Shown one piece after another: positions 42,921-55,727 of a DNA stretch of 64,000 nt (the stretch's first letter is position 1; the number at the start of each line of letters is the position of its first letter). The notes beneath the pieces were generated by a model. That model was not told the DNA's origin. It saw nothing but the letters and a program-made list of their open reading frames with translations, and searched no databases. Origin of the DNA: Mrakia gelida (taxonomy: Eukaryota > Basidiomycota > Tremellomycetes > Cystofilobasidiales > Mrakiaceae); assembly GCA_024345305.1 (NCBI GenBank), contig BRON01000009.1:930001-994000 (forward strand), in the 5' to 3' direction. The position numbers and the translations under genes are program-made.

Positions 42921-45240
42921 ATGTCCTCCTACTCCCTCTCTTCCTCACCAGCCAACGAACCTCCACCAGAGAACCCGAAATGGCTCGCGAGCCAGCCGAC
43001 GGCTACGACCTCTTCGATAGGGACTGCCATCCCTTTTCACCACCTCAAACACCTCAACCAGTCCATGCTCTCGGGAGCCGGAGCAGGTCTGATATCGAGC
43101 GTGGTTACGTGCCCCCTGGATGTGCTCAAGACGAGGTTACAAGCTCAGGAGATCGGTAGAGGGAAGGTCGGATACGAAGGCGTCTTAGGTACGTCGTCAA
43201 GCTCTCTCTCCTTCTCTTCTCTCCCTCCTTCCGTTCACCTTCCTCGCCCTTGGAAGCCTCTGAGAGTTTCGGGAGACTGGAGCATATATGCACTGGAGTA
43301 CCTCTGAAGTAGAGATTTGACCGAAGAGCTCAAGTTGAAGGAGGAAGGAGCTCGACCGTCCCCAACCGACCTTCGACAGGTTTAACGGAGCTCGCCGTTT
43401 GCCTTCCCTCTTCCCTCCTCCCCATCCTCCTCGACCTCTGAACTCTTTCGGATTTCGACACCTCCTCCCAATCACCCCTACCTACCCATCCTCCGTTTCG
43501 AACCACCCTTTGCACGAGCCTCCGCGTCGTTCAAGCTCACGCTGACCGAGCCCCGGCGTCCTTCCTTCCTCTCCTCCCTCTCTCCCTCCCTCTCTTTCCA
43601 CCGGTCCACCTCGCTACCTCCTGCGCCCACCACAGCTACCGCTCGGCAGATCTTCGCTCAAGCAGGAATACGAGGCTTCTACCGAGGATTAGGTCCGACA
43701 GTGCTAGGATACCTGCCGACGTGGGCGATCTACTTCAGCGTGTACGACGAGGTCAAGTCGAGGTTGGCTGCAAACGAGAGTGGGAAGAGTGAGTCCAGTT
43801 TTCCAAGTCTTCGTTGTGCTGGCACGTGAACATGCTCGTGGGGAGGTCCCGAGGTGGTGTTGGAGCTGCTGGAAGCTCTGAAGGAAGGCGAGCAGGAGCC
43901 AAGGAGGAGCGACCAAGCTGACCTTTCTTCCCTTCGTCTCGTTCAGAACCCGTCATCTGGCTTCATATCGTAGCTGCCATGACGGCCGGAGCGACTGGGA
44001 CGATAGTAACGAACCCGTTATGGCTGATCAAGACGAGATTTATGGTAAGTCTGGCTCGAAAGACGCGATTTGGCAGTCCTCGAATGGGAAGAAGGAGAGC
44101 TGACCTCGTCTCGTTCCTCCGTCCCTCCCTCTCTCACACGTCTCCCATTGCTCGCGCGCCTCAATCTCACCTCTCTCTGCTTACATCGACCCATTCCGTC
44201 TCATACGCTCCGTCTCGCACCTCGACTACGTCCTCTCGTAGACTCAAAACGTCAAGAACGGCGACAAGAAGTATCGACACACCGTCGACGCGATACGGAC
44301 GATTTATCGGACAGAAGGACTCAAGGCTTTCTACAAGGGCTTAACCCCGAGTCTGATGGGTGTCAGTCATGTCGCTGTTCAGTTTCCGCTATACGAGCAG
44401 TTGAAGATCTGGGCTGGTGAGTCGTCGCGTTTCTTCCTCCCTCCTCCTCCGTGCCCTCGCTCCTCGCGCGACAGAGCTGGTCGTTAGGTCTGGCCGACCG
44501 ATACAGCTGGTTCAGATCGCGTAGGCGAGGGGCTTGGAGATTGGCTCTGGAGCGAGTCGCTCGAGAAGGTCGCGTCGAAGACGAAATTGAAACGCGAAGC
44601 TCACTCGTTTTCCTCCCTTCCTCTCATCCTTCACCTTACGTCCATCAGGCCCCGAATACGGAGCTCCACTCCCCTCCCACATCATCCTCCTCTGCTCAGC
44701 ACTCTCTAAAATGGTCGCCTCCCTAACCACGTACCCTCACGAAGTCGTTCGAACCCGTCTTCAAATCCAACGAGCCTCCTCCTCCCCTCACCCTCATCAC
44801 CCAACCCCACCACCGCTATCCCCCATGTCCCCCTCCTCCTCCAACCCTCCATCACACTCCTCGCCACCGATACCAACAGCAGCAGTAGCAGCAGCTTCGC
44901 CAATAGTGGCAGGCGAGTCGGTCCCGCACGTTCGCGTCGGAGGAGCTCTTGGTGTTCGTCAAGGAGTGACGTCCTACAAGGGCTTCAACCAGACGGTGAA
45001 GAAGATTTACAAGGAGGGTGGATGGAAGGGGTTCTATAGAGGGCTGAGCATAAATCTCGTTAGGACTGTACCGAGTAGTGCGGCGACGATGTTGACGTGA
45101 GTCTTCGCTTCGTTTCCTCGTGTTCCGGTTCGTTCTTGAGCGATTGCTGACCTTCTCCTTCTGTTTCGCATCTGAACACCAGCTATGAACTCATCATGCA
45201 ATACCTCACCCGGCTCAACAACGGAGAGCACGATCCGTAG
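42921..45240 (+). CDS. mitochondrial carrier, NAD+/pyrimidine-nucleotide/FAD-like subfamily
   Basis: Three carrier repeats with their signatures: [25 protein letters not shown] and [13 protein letters not shown]. The second half of each repeat is also present ([59 protein letters not shown]). The [12 protein letters not shown] element and NPLWxxKTR in repeat 2 place it near yeast Ndt1/Ndt2 (NAD+), Rim2 and Flx1. It would sit in the inner membrane with six helices. A Ser/Pro/Ala-rich insert separates the last signature from [14 protein letters not shown]. The first intron (about 43191-43634) is much longer than its neighbours. Stop TAG at 45238-45240. The exact substrate is uncertain. Confidence 0.9.
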
Positions 45241-45758
45241 ACGTCCTCGGAAGGAGGAGGAGGAGGACGCGTCGCCACTCGTTCGCTCGGACATCGTCCA
45301 ACCTCACGCTCTTCCCCCCCAACCCTCTCTCGCACACCATCTCGGACGATCCCTCAGCACTCTCTCGGGTCCCTAGTTCAACCTCCGAACGTCGTCCTTC
45401 TCCCTCTCATCGCTCCCTAGTTGTACTTCCTAGCTTTTTCTCCCTCCCTTGCATATTCCCTCCATCTCCTCGCCTGTACAACCTTGCTTTTTCTCTTGCC
45501 CTTAATGCTCGCTCGACACCCTCTAGACTGCACGATCCTTTCACGGCCCTCTCGTCTCCTTACAACCTCTTTTTCACTCTCGCTCGTTTCGTTTCGTCTG
45601 TCAGTCGCATGTTTCTTTTCGTTCTCGCTTTTTTGGGCTCCGGGTTTCTAGAGAGGGATCATAGAGATAGAGAGACGAAAGAGAGTCAAAGCAAGAAAGG
45701 GGACCGGACAAGCAAGATAGAGCTACGGAGACGAAGACGACGGGAGCGAGAGAAAAAG
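45241..45758. other. convergent 3' region, carrier / UFD2
   Basis: About 520 bp between two stop codons, T/C-rich on the plus strand at 45400-45640. No gene is seen. Confidence 0.5.
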
Positions 45759-48700
45759 TCAAGCAGAAGGCAGCCCGTCGACCTCCATCGGCTCGACAGT
45801 TCGGATCCTCCGTCGCTCGGAGAGGTAGGCTTCGATCTTGGCTTTGAGCTCGACGTCTGTGCAAAACGCAAAGATCGAAAGAAACTCGGTCAGCACATCT
45901 CGGAAGGAAGAAGGGAGGGAGAGGGAGAGGGAGACGAACCAGGCAAGCAGTCCTCGATCTTCAACGGCATTCGATTGAACGGGTCCGTAGGATCCGAGAG
46001 AAGATGAGCCTTGATGGTCGAGAGGTCGATGGTGGTTTTGGAAGAAGGGAGGATGACGGGGTCTCGCATGAGGGTGTACATGAGGGGGTCTGAGAAGAGA
46101 AAGAGGAGGGAAGCGAAGGACGCGTCGTCAGTTTGGGGGTTCGTCGCTCGAATGAGAAACGAAGAGGCGAGCTGAGACTCACCCAGGTAGTCGTCGGGGA
46201 TCTACGAAGAACGAGACGAAGGAGGTAGGTCAGTGGGGTGCTGAAAGAGGAAGAAGAGAACCGAAACGGAAACGAAAACGAAAACGAAAGGAATCGACGA
46301 CTCACATCCTCTCCCTCCTCCTCCGCCTCAATCTTCGCCTTCGTCTCCTCGACCTTATCACAGAACAACACGATCTGCTGAATCTCCCCCGGTGTCCTAA
46401 CCGCCCTATTCTGCAAAATCCCCGCCAATCTCACAAAGATCTCCTTCCTGTAACTCCTCCCCTCCTTCGCCACCGCCTCCACGAACCTCTGCTCAACCCC
46501 CAAGTTCCTAAAGATATCCGACAACTCCCCAAGCAAGCTCTTCGCGTCGAACCTGTACTTCTTCGGATCTCGGACTTTAAGCTCCTGCATCTTGGGTCCG
46601 ACGAGGGTGGCGAGGTTGAAGCAGAGCATGGCTGCCAGTCGATCGATGATCTCGGGTTTGAGGAAAGGTTCGCGAACGGAGGAGGTCCATTCCTTGAGGA
46701 CGGAGATGTTGCGTCGACCTCCGTCGGTGGACCAGCCGGCTTGGTTCTCGGCGGACTTGAGCTTGGATTCCTTGTCCTTTCGTTCGGCTTCGGGGAGGGC
46801 GTCCCAGGTGGGTTTGTCGGACATCTCGGTTTCGAGAGCGTAGATGGCGGCGAGGTTGGTGAGGGATTCTTCGAGGAGGAAGGTGCAGTCGTTCATGTGC
46901 ATGTTGGCGAAGACAACGAAGTGGTCGAGGTTCTCGCTGATGGGCGGAGGGATGGACGAAGGAGGGAAGAAGTCAGCGAAGGAACAAAGAGCGAGACGAG
47001 AGGAGGGTTCGAATTTGTACTCACATGGCGTCCTTCTGGAACGTCTCTCGGTGGATAGCGTTCTTCCAGAGGTATCGAAGGACAGTGATGGCGTGTCGTC
47101 GCATCGAGAACCTAGGAGGAAGAAGAGGCAAGAAGGTCAGCTTGGTCGAACTCGACGCGTCGAGATCGAGATCGAGAAAGCGATACGTACTTGTCGTAGA
47201 ACTGCTGGTGACCTCCGGTAGCCTCCATATCTACGAGAGCAAAGAAAGCGAGATTCAGCGAAAGTTCGAGCACGCGGGTACGAAGGACGAGGTCGTCACT
47301 CACCGATGTAGTATCCGATCAACGAAGGAACGAGCTGCTCAACAGCGAGAGGATGGAAGCTCAACGCAGGTCCAAGCACTCCTTCTTTGTAGTATCCCCA
47401 GGGGTGGCATCCCATCGACAGGAACTGAGTTCAAAGGCAAAGAAGGAGAAGGAAGGGTCAGTGACAAGTGTCGACGAACCGAAGAGCAGGAACCGCGACT
47501 GACCTCGACCAGTTTGGACTTGACGAAAGGGTTCTTGACGTACTCTCCCGAAAGGAAGGTGATGACGAAGGTGATGAGCTTGGTCTGATCCGAAGTATCG
47601 AAGGTTTGAGGTCGGTGGCTGCGAAAAGAGAGCGACGAGACGCGTCAGTCGAAACGTTCGAGGAAGGGAGGACGAACGAATCGCGAACTCACGCCATGAG
47701 GAAGAGTTGATACTCCGCGATATCCTCGAGGATGTACTCGGGAAGCATTCGGAAGGCCATGGGAGCCTCAGCGGGAAGAGGAAGTCTGCGAACAAAAGGG
47801 ATGTCAGCGAAACGAACGAAGCGAAGAAAGATCGAGGAGATTGAAACGCACTTGATCATCTTGCTGGGGTAGCTGTGAGTAGGGTCGACCATCCTGACGA
47901 ACCAGGTCATAACGAAGCTTTGGAAGGTCATGGTTCGAGAGACGAGATCGGGGTCGAGGAGCTGAGTGTCGTAGGCGTGGATGTAGGAGTGGACTCGAGA
48001 CATGTCGTCCTGGAAAAAGCGAACGCGACGACCGTTAGTTCGAGGAGCGATGGAACTCGAGCGAGATCGGAAATTACCTTGAACTTCTTGATCATGGCTT
48101 CTCCTTGAGGTTGAGCAGGAGTCTGTGCGATAGCGAGGGGAGAGAAGGTCAGCGAGAGCTCGGTTTCCGCGTCGTCGTCTCGAATCGAAGCGACTCACTC
48201 CTCTCCAACTATCATCCGCCTCGACCTGCTTCAACTCCTTCTCCAACTCTCCCAACCTCTTCTCCAGCTCTCCTCGATTGCTGACCGTCTTCCCGAGTCC
48301 GACGTGCTGGAAGGCACAAGCGAGGAAGAAGATCTCCGAGATGAAGTTGACGGGAGTCGAGTTCGTCGGAGGAGCAGCGAAGTACTCCTCAGCCTCCTCC
48401 TTGGTAGCTCGGATCTTGGTCTCCTCGGTGATGGAGAGTCGAGTGGACTTTCGGAAGTAGTCGGCGTCGACTTTGTCGATCTGAACGCAGAGGGAAGAGG
48501 ACGGTCAGCCCGGGAAATCGTCGAGTTCGAAACCAGGGAGAGAAACGCACCTTCGAGAAGTTGAAGTCCATCACAGGCTCGAAGAATCGGAGAAGGATGA
48601 CCTGGAGGTTGGTCATGAAGGAGTCCGACGAGACAGTAGCTCGATCGACCTGAGAGAACAAGGAAGCAGTCAGCAGTGAGGGCTCGAAGGTGTCCCAGTC

Positions 48701-50948
48701 GACGCGTCGAACTCACTCGCATTCCCGACCTCTTCTCGTTCTTCTTCGCGACGGTAGCGAAGAGCTCCAACACAGCCTCTCGAGCCTCGGGCTTGGATCG
48801 AACGATGTTTCCGTAGATGGCAAAGAGACTCTCCTGGAGATCGCGAAGACAGGTGGGTCAGTCTCGAGGCATGTTCGGAGGTTCGAAGCGCAATGAAACG
48901 AACCTGAAGCGAGAAGAGGGTTCCTTGAAGAGTCGCCTGAGCACTGTCGATGTCCGCTCGCTTCCTCTCGGTGGGTTTCGAGAAGTACTCCTTGGGAATT
49001 CCGGGCTGGAAGAGAACGAAAGCGAGGTCAAACGTCAGCGAGCGAGACGAGAACTTCGAAGGCGAAGGAGAGGGAGACTCACGAATTCGCGAGGGAAGAC
49101 GCTGAGTCGAGTGAGAGGACCAAGAAGCGACATGTACTCGAGTTGAGGAGCCGTAGCAGAAGGAAGAAGCCAGATCGGAAGAGTGGGGAGCTGTACAAGC
49201 GAGAGAGGGAGCGGTCAGCTCGAGAACTCCGTCGCGCTGAGGACAACGAGTCGACGCCCGTCAAACTCACCAGCGAAGCCACCTCCTTCGCCTCCGAAAC
49301 CTTCCCAAGAGCGGCCATGTACGCGATCCACCCATCCCCGGTGATGATGGCGTTCGCCTCAGCGCTTCCCTTCCAGTACTCCTGAAGCATCAGACTCAGG
49401 ATGGGCGAGAGCATCTGTTGAGCGAACTCGTCTCCTTCCGCGAACTTGGCGCTGAGATCGGAGAAGAGTTGAGGGAGCGAGAGGTTCTGAAGGTGTTGAG
49501 ATGGGATGGGGTGGGAAGGGGAGGGAGAGACGATGGAGAGGATGGGAGGGAGGAGCTCGACGATTCCGAGGGGTTTGCTGTGGAGGGAGGAGAGGAGGGA
49601 GGCGAGGTCAGACGAGCGAGGGAAGGGTCGAGAGGAAAGAAGGGCGAACTCTTGGGGTTGAGGGAACATCCCTGGGTCCTTGAGTGACTCTCCGATGTAT
49701 CCGACGATGGCTTCCTTGACTTCCTCGAACGACGTGGTCCAGCTCGCTCGCTGTTCGGCAGGGTAGCCCTGAGAAGAGGAGGAAGGGATCAGCTTCTCGT
49801 TCCAGGCTAGGCTGATCTACGAAGAGACGAGAGCTCACCTCTCGATCTGCACCCAACTTAATGGCGTACAACCTCTTCCAGCAGCCGACGAGGTACTCGA
49901 GGACGGTCTCGCGCTCAGGAAGCGACGCGATGACTTGGAGCTCGTCGACGTTGTCCCTGCGAGGTTCAAGAGTTGAAGGTCAGTCAAAAGTGATAGACGT
50001 GGACCGAATAAATAAGACTAAACGCACGACATGGTGTTGGGATCCAGAGAGAGACGAGCGATCAGGATTCGGTCGGCGAGGGAAGGAGGAGTCCGAAGTG
50101 GTTTGGCGGCGCCTTCGTACGAGGAAATAGAGAGGTTAGAAACGAAAGCATGGGAGGCCAAGCAGAGACTATATGCTCACCTTCCGACTCGACTTCCTCG
50201 GAGAGTTCCTTGAGCCAGGTGATGGTCCAGTCGACAGCCTCAGCTCGATCCTTCTGAGCTCACCAAACGAACCAAGAGTCGCCTTCCGTCAGCTTCCTCT
50301 CTCGTCCCTTCCGCCCTCGCAGACCCTGACATCGACCAACAGCGATAAACGACGTGATCTCACCTGCAGAGTAACCCCAAAGACCCAAGCTACCGAATCA
50401 CTCTCCCAGTCCTCGAACGACTTTGATGGAACCGGTTTCACAACCACCTTGGGCTTGACCTCGACCCTTTGAGGAGTCGGCGTTGACGAGGAGGGTTTCT
50501 TGAACGGGACCGGAGCGGTTGAGGAAGAGGAAGAAGAAGCTACGGGAGCTCTTGCTGCTGATGCTGAAGGAGGAGTTGGGCGGGAGATGGGGGTGGTAGG
50601 GGAAGGGGAAGGGACGGCTGGACGGGGAGATGGAAGGTGAGAGGTGGAAGCTGACGGTCCCGTTGCTGTAGAGGCGGCAGCAGGGGTGGAAGATCCAGAG
50701 GGACTAGGGGAAGCTGACCCTCCTCCTCCGAGACGTTCGAGTCTCTTCATGCGGATCTGAGCGAAGCGAGGAAGGGAGAGGGAGGGGAAGACAGAGAAGG
50801 GAGGGAGGAGGAGGAGGAGGGAGGGAGGGAACGAGAGGTCGGTCAGCGAGATGGTCTCCTTTGAAGAAGGAAGACACCTTGGCGAGCTCACCTTCATGGC
50901 TTCCTCTTGAGGAGTGAGAGCTGGTGGGGGTGGAGGAGCGTCCGACAT
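45759..50948 (-). CDS. UFD2: ubiquitin conjugation factor E4 (UFD2), U-box ubiquitin ligase
   Basis: ATG at 50948-50946, TGA at 45761-45759, around 20 short exons. The N-terminus ([18 protein letters not shown], then [10 protein letters not shown]) precedes a Ser/Pro/Ala-rich linker. The large helical Ufd2 core covers most of the gene; recognisable pieces are [17 protein letters not shown] sequence near 49.1 kb, [20 protein letters not shown] near 48.35 kb, [16 protein letters not shown] near 47.7 kb, and [20 protein letters not shown] near 46.9 kb. The C-terminal U-box reads [20 protein letters not shown] and continues [14 protein letters not shown], which binds the E2. UFD2 extends ubiquitin chains with Cdc48/p97 in the ubiquitin-fusion degradation and ER-associated degradation pathways. 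Length is close to other fungal UFD2 proteins (around 1000 residues). Confidence 0.93.
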
Positions 50949-51194
50949 GACTGAGAGCGTATCCGACTTTATCGATCCTGAGCGTTGGGGACAGAGAGGA
51001 GGGGAAGGGCGAGGGGAGGAAGCTCGAAAGCTGGTGAGCTTTGCCTCCCCTTCCTTCTTTCTCCCTTTGACGCCCATCTCCTCCCCATTCCTTCCTCTCT
51101 ATTCTCGGGTTTCTTCTCGCTCAAGAAGGAGCTCTCGTTCACCCTTTCGACCTCGAAGAAGAACGGCCTCTCTCGGTCCAGGAAGGAACACGAA

Positions 51195-52233
51195 ATGGAC
51201 TCTTCCCCTTTCCTCCTCATCCCTCCGTACTCCCTTTCCTCATCCTCTACGGCTCCTCCTCCCTCGACTCTCAAGGAGATCGTCCTCCCCCTCGAGATCA
51301 AAGGAGTCATCCTCTCCTTCGCCGATCAAGGAACGCTCGTCTCCTGCTGCTGAGTCAGCTTCAGCTTCCTTCAAATCGCTTCAGCCCTCCTCTATCGAGA
51401 CGTCGAGGTCGTGGGAGTCGAGAAGCTAGCTCAGCTGTTCCAGACAAGGGTGAGACCTCCATTCTAAACCATCTATCTCGACCCCTCCCCGTGGATTCTA
51501 ATAGCTGATCTTTCGTCGTATCTGCCTTCGTTTTCAGCCCAAGCCTTCCTGCCCTCGCGTGGATGATCACCTCTCCCTCCTCCAAACCAAATCCTTCACC
51601 TTCGTCTCCACCTCCTTCTGGATCCCCGATCTTCCCTCCATCCGTCGAACTCGAACTCCTCGCCCTCTCGAAGTCGATCTCCTCGTCTACAAGATCGTCG
51701 CGTCTGCCCCCTTCAAACCTGGACCGACCTTCCAACCTGTCAACAACCACCTTGCCCACTACCTCTTCCCTCTCTTCAACCCTGTCCAGTGCCGTATCAT
51801 CGCTCTTCCTCCTTTCCCCTCCGTCCCTCCCAAACCCTCAGCCGTCATCCTCAGACTCGACAAGCTCGACAGGTACCTCTTCGGACTTCAATGGACTCGT
51901 GTTCGAAGAGTCGACGTGTTCGAACCCAGGTTGTTCTTGACCGAGGGGACGAGGTGGTACTGCGGACGAGTAGGGGGGGCAGCTACGAGCTGGTCGATTA
52001 TCTACCGTCTTCCAAGCATCTCGTTCAGGGACCTCGGGATGATCTTCTCGGACGTGCTGCAGCCGGAGTCGATGCGTCGAGATGTTCAGATTCAGATCGT
52101 CTCGAAGGACGAGACGGAGAGGGTCCTCGTTCGAGATCTGCTTCGAAGTCAAGCTCGTTACCGGTTGGGAGCTGGTCGAGGAGAAGCGAGGAGTAGGCTT
52201 GTGTCGGTGGTGCTGAAGGGGAAGATGCACTGA
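51195..52233 (+). pseudogene. F-box-like family B member with an in-frame TGA
   Basis: Two exons, 51195-51449 and 51538-52233, keep 317 codons in frame, but codon 53 is TGA (51351-51353). The stop falls in GTLVSCC-stop-VSFSFLQIAS, where the 31-kb paralogue has CCG (GGA to TGA is a single change). The rest is undamaged: LQIASALLYRDVEVVG, PKPSCPRVDDHLSLLQ, YLFPLFNPVQCRIIAL, RYLFGLQWTRVRRVDVFEPR and the ending LVSVVLKGKMH. Only readthrough or restart at a later ATG could make protein. A 3' UTR intron begins 15 bases after the stop. Probably a young pseudogene. Confidence 0.75.
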
Positions 52234-53300
52234 GCTTCCTTGGTTCAGGTGAGTCCCTCTATCTTCTACCGTCCTTCTTCCTCCCATTGCGCGAAGAGGC
52301 CTGACCTTTCTTCTCGCCTTGATTACAGATCGCTTCTTTCTCTCCTTGCTATCGACGCATATATCTCCGATCCAGTCACCTCGATCTCGATCTCGTCTCG
52401 TCTCGTCTCCTCGAATCTCGCTCAACAACACGCGTCGATGCTCTCCGGTCCCGTTTCAATCTCGTCGTTCGTACAACTCCCTCTCGTCCAATCCCACTTC
52501 TCGAACCTCTCATCTAACCTAACCTCACACTTGATCTTACTTCTATCCAGGTCATTTCTTGCTCGTCCAGCAACTCGCTCTCCCGTCATCGTATCTCGTC
52601 TCGTCGCGTCTCGTCGATCGGTGAGCTTTCCCTCCTTCTACCTTCCCTTCTCTCTTACGGCCCTGACTTTCTTCGTTCGTGTCCGGCTTAGCTTCTCATT
52701 TACAGCTCGCACTCTTCTCGCTCACACCGTCTCCCAGGTGAGCTGTCTTTCGTTTCGCGCGCCCTCGACTCGAACGCGAAACTGAACACTCGTTATCCTC
52801 TCTCTTCCCTCTTCTCCCACTTCCTCAGCTCATAAACTTCAGCTTTTATTCCCTCGTTGCGACTCTATCGGATGACGTTCTTCTCTTCGTGGATCTTCCA
52901 TCGACAGCTCAAGTCTGCATCGAAACCAGAGACAGACGAGTCTGCTGTTTCATTTCCACTTTTCGCAGACAAAGCCCTCCGACATTGACTGAAGTCTTTT
53001 TCTCTCTCGCGCGCTCTTGTTTTTGTAAAGGCACAGGGTTGGCTGGGAAGACGGAAGGAAGAAGCGTCAGAAGAACGGCGGCGAAGAAGACGACGCGTCG
53101 AGCGACGAGGTTCGGTTTCATTCGCTCGTTGTTTTTGTCGAGGTCCTTGACTCGAGATGAAGAAGGTGATGAGAGCTGAGGAGAGTGGGTCAGATCAGGA
53201 GGAGAGTGGAGAGCATTCGTATAGACTATGCGAATAAAGGCTACTGTACATACTTAGACGACTGGCTACGAGGGCGGCTGAAGACTACGATGCATCTCGA
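52234..53300. other. spliced-looking 3' region of F-box-like pseudogene; no second gene seen
   Basis: After the stop an intron fits 52249-52328 (GTGAGT, CTGAC, ACAG). More GTGAGC donors follow at about 52621 and 52738 with CTGAC and AG partners. Frames in between are Ser/Arg-rich and lack domains. The last few hundred bases lie downstream of family X copy 3 on the other strand. Confidence 0.4.
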
Positions 53301-54390
53301 TCAGGGTTTCCGGGACTTGTCATATTTCAGAACCATCGTCTTCCTCGTCCTCTCCCTCGGCATCTGGTCCCTGCAGCTTTCCCACGCCGTCTTGAACAGA
53401 AAGGCTGCGTGCATCTCCCTCTTCCCCTCCCAGTCGTTCACCCACGGCTCGCTCGCCCCCGCTTCCTTCCAAGCAGCGATCTCCTTCACCCACTCCGCCC
53501 AGGCCACTCTCGACTTCTCGTTCTCCTCCGAGCTCAAACGACCCCAGTCCAGCCATCCATCCTCCAGATCCCACTCCTCCTGCTGCTGCTGCGTCTTGGG
53601 GCCGACGGCCGCGGATCCCTTTACTACTTCCTCGTCCCAGCTGACTGTTCCCTCTACCTCGTCAAGGACCATTCGGTTTGCCAGCGACGACTGCTTCCCC
53701 CACAGATCCCTACAAGCCCTTCCAGCCTCCCACATCGCGTCGTCGGCCTGGCGAGTCGCGTCGCTCCTTTTGGGGTCGCGAAGAAGTGAGAATGTCTGCT
53801 CAGGCCACTCTCCAAGCATCGTTCCCCACGTCTCGAGGTAGCGACGTCGAGCTTGGTCGTGAGAGATCCGTTCGAAGCCGGAGTGTTCAAGATCGAGCCA
53901 GCGAGGGTGGTCGGCGAAGATCTGATGGAGGAGCGCCAAAAAGAAGAGAAGGGAAAAGCTTCGTCAGGCCAGAATCAGAGATATGATTGAGAGCTTGCGA
54001 AAGAGAGTAGATGATGATACCGCGGTAGTGTGGTATGGTCTTACCTTGAGTGGACGCATACGATGTTGTCTGAGCACCTGTCTCTTGAGCCAAGTCGGTT
54101 CGAGAGCTTTGGCGGATCTTCCGTCGATCCTCCCCCAATGGTATCCGTAGTTGACGTCCGCCTGTGCAGGGAAGCAGAAGTCAGCTCGAGGGGAAGAGGA
54201 AGGTACCCTTCGAAGGGAGAGTACAGAGCGGGAAGGAAGAAGGGCTCACCTTCGATCCAGGGGTGGACGAGAACGACCTGATGAAAGGGAGAGCGACGAC
54301 GCGGCTCGTGTTAAGAGCGAGGAGACGAGCTGGTTGTCGACCGCGAAGAGGAAGAGTCATTCGGCGAAGGTGGGAGAGAGCTTTGGACAT
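53301..54390 (-). CDS. family X copy 3: unrecognised mitochondrial-leader protein, intact
   Basis: Three exons, 54390-54250, 54161-54045 and 53921-53301, encode 292 residues without a break. The leader SKALSHLRRMTLPLRGRQP is rich in Arg/Ser/Leu, like a mitochondrial presequence, and continues ALNTSRVVALPFIRSFSS. Exon 2 (ADVNYGYHWGRIDGRSAKAL) differs from the LPKGEKW repeats of copies 1 and 2. Exon 3 shares HPRWLDLEHSGFERISHDQA, LLRDPKRSDATRQADDAMWE, EKSRVAWAEWVKEIAAWK and WVNDWEGKREMH with the others. The many spaced Trp and charged residues suggest an alpha-helical, possibly coiled, soluble protein. I know no domain or function. It is the only readable copy in the window. Confidence 0.7.
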
Positions 54391-55207
54391 GGGTGTGGAT
54401 CGAGGAAGGAGGAGGGAGGGAGAAGATCGTGGTTGGGAGGGAAAGGGGAAACGAGGAGGGAGTGGGAAGCTGAAGTCGACGTCGCTGCGTACTCCATCAA
54501 AGGGACTTCGATTTCATCTCCGAGCGAGCTTCGGCTGCGCGTATCAGCATGAGACCGTATCACAACCTCGGGAAGGAGGAGGGGGTAGGAAAAGGACAGC
54601 GAAGGAGAGAAGCAGCGGCCAAGACCGTCGAAGTCTGACCTCGACGCGTCGTCGCGACGCTCCTCTTGCTGGCTCTCGCCCTCCTCGCTTTCCACTCCTC
54701 GCACTGCGTCACCGATAGGACTCAGCGCTCGATGGACCAATAGCGAGGACAGGCACGTGGTCCGGCGACGAAGACGACTGGAAGAAGGCCAAAAGAGGAA
54801 GAGGAACAGAGGGAAGGAAAGACGCGTCGGTCAGGTCGGTTTCGACTTTCGAGGTCTCGAAGGAGACGGAAAGGAGGAACGAAGCGCTGCTCACTAGGGC
54901 TTGAGGATGAAAATCTGTTCTGGTGGGAAAGCACAAAGAAAGGGAGACGAAGGGCGTCAGTCATCGAACGAGTTTTCGAAAACGCGAGGGACAAGTCGAG
55001 CTCACCAGCTTGAAACGAGGAGGACAGCGAGTTCGTGGTAGACGAGAGAGCGAGAACAAGGTAGCTTGCTTGATTTCGAGAGAGTGGGCTGAGAAAGGTG
55101 AGGTCGAAATGGTCTGGACTTGGGAGCAGAGGGAAGAGGCGACGTCAGTTCGTGGCGTCGTCGCGAACTGAAGGCAAGCAGGACGAGAAACGAAAACAGG
55201 ACTCACC
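54391..55207 (-). repeat. segmental duplication of the 30.3-31.1 kb block
   Basis: The sequence upstream of X copy 3 aligns over about 800 bp with that upstream of X copy 2. Shared pieces include GGCTGCGCGTATCAGCATGA (54532-54551), AAGACCGTCGAAG (about 54622), CTCGACGCGTCGTCGCGA (about 54641) and GACGCGTCGGTCAG. The same intron donors and acceptors are kept. Small indels show that the copies have diverged for some time. Confidence 0.75.
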
Positions 55208-55290
55208 TCATCCGGTCGTCTCCTTGACCACTATCGAGATGTGCTTCATCCTCTACTTTCCTTCATCCTCCCCGAGAACTCTGAGGGCTG
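55208..55290 (-). pseudogene. remnant of F-box-like family B terminal codons
   Basis: Reads VLGEDEGK-stop-RMKHISIVVKETTG-stop, against GLGEDGGKERMKHISIVV in the 31-kb gene, with the stop and the GTGAGT donor just after it also kept. Similarity ends at about 55290. The rest of the F-box-like gene is absent. Confidence 0.75.
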
Positions 55291-55727
55291 CGGACTTCCT
55301 TGATGTCTTGAGAAGATCAGACCGACGCGACCACGAGGTTCGAGGAGGAAGGGTTGGGATTTGCTTTGCAGGAACAAAACGGTTCTGCATGAAGTATAAA
55401 GCATGCATAGAGGGCTACGTCGATTGACTATGAGGCGAAGAGGGGAAGAGAAGGTCAGCGAATCGTCGACAAGAAGGACGAGACGAGCAGCGATGGAACG
55501 GAAGCTCACCTTCGAAAGGCAAGAACTGCACCCGTTGAGGACGAGGGTAGTTCCGTTGGTGGCGTAGAGTCGGAAGCGTTAGATCCAGAAGAATAGGAGA
55601 GTGGGTGGGGAGCGACGGTGAGAGGGAAGAGACTGAGGAAAAGAGGGAAAGTCGACGGCAAGACGACGCGTCAGTTCCTCGATCTCGAGCGAAAAGAAAG
55701 AAAGAAGGGAAAGAACTCACGAGGGCC
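55291..55727. other. 3' region of F-box-like family A gene
   Basis: An intron fits 55720-55633 (GTGAGT, CTGAC, CTCAG), seven bases beyond the 55728 stop. No other gene is seen. Confidence 0.45.
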
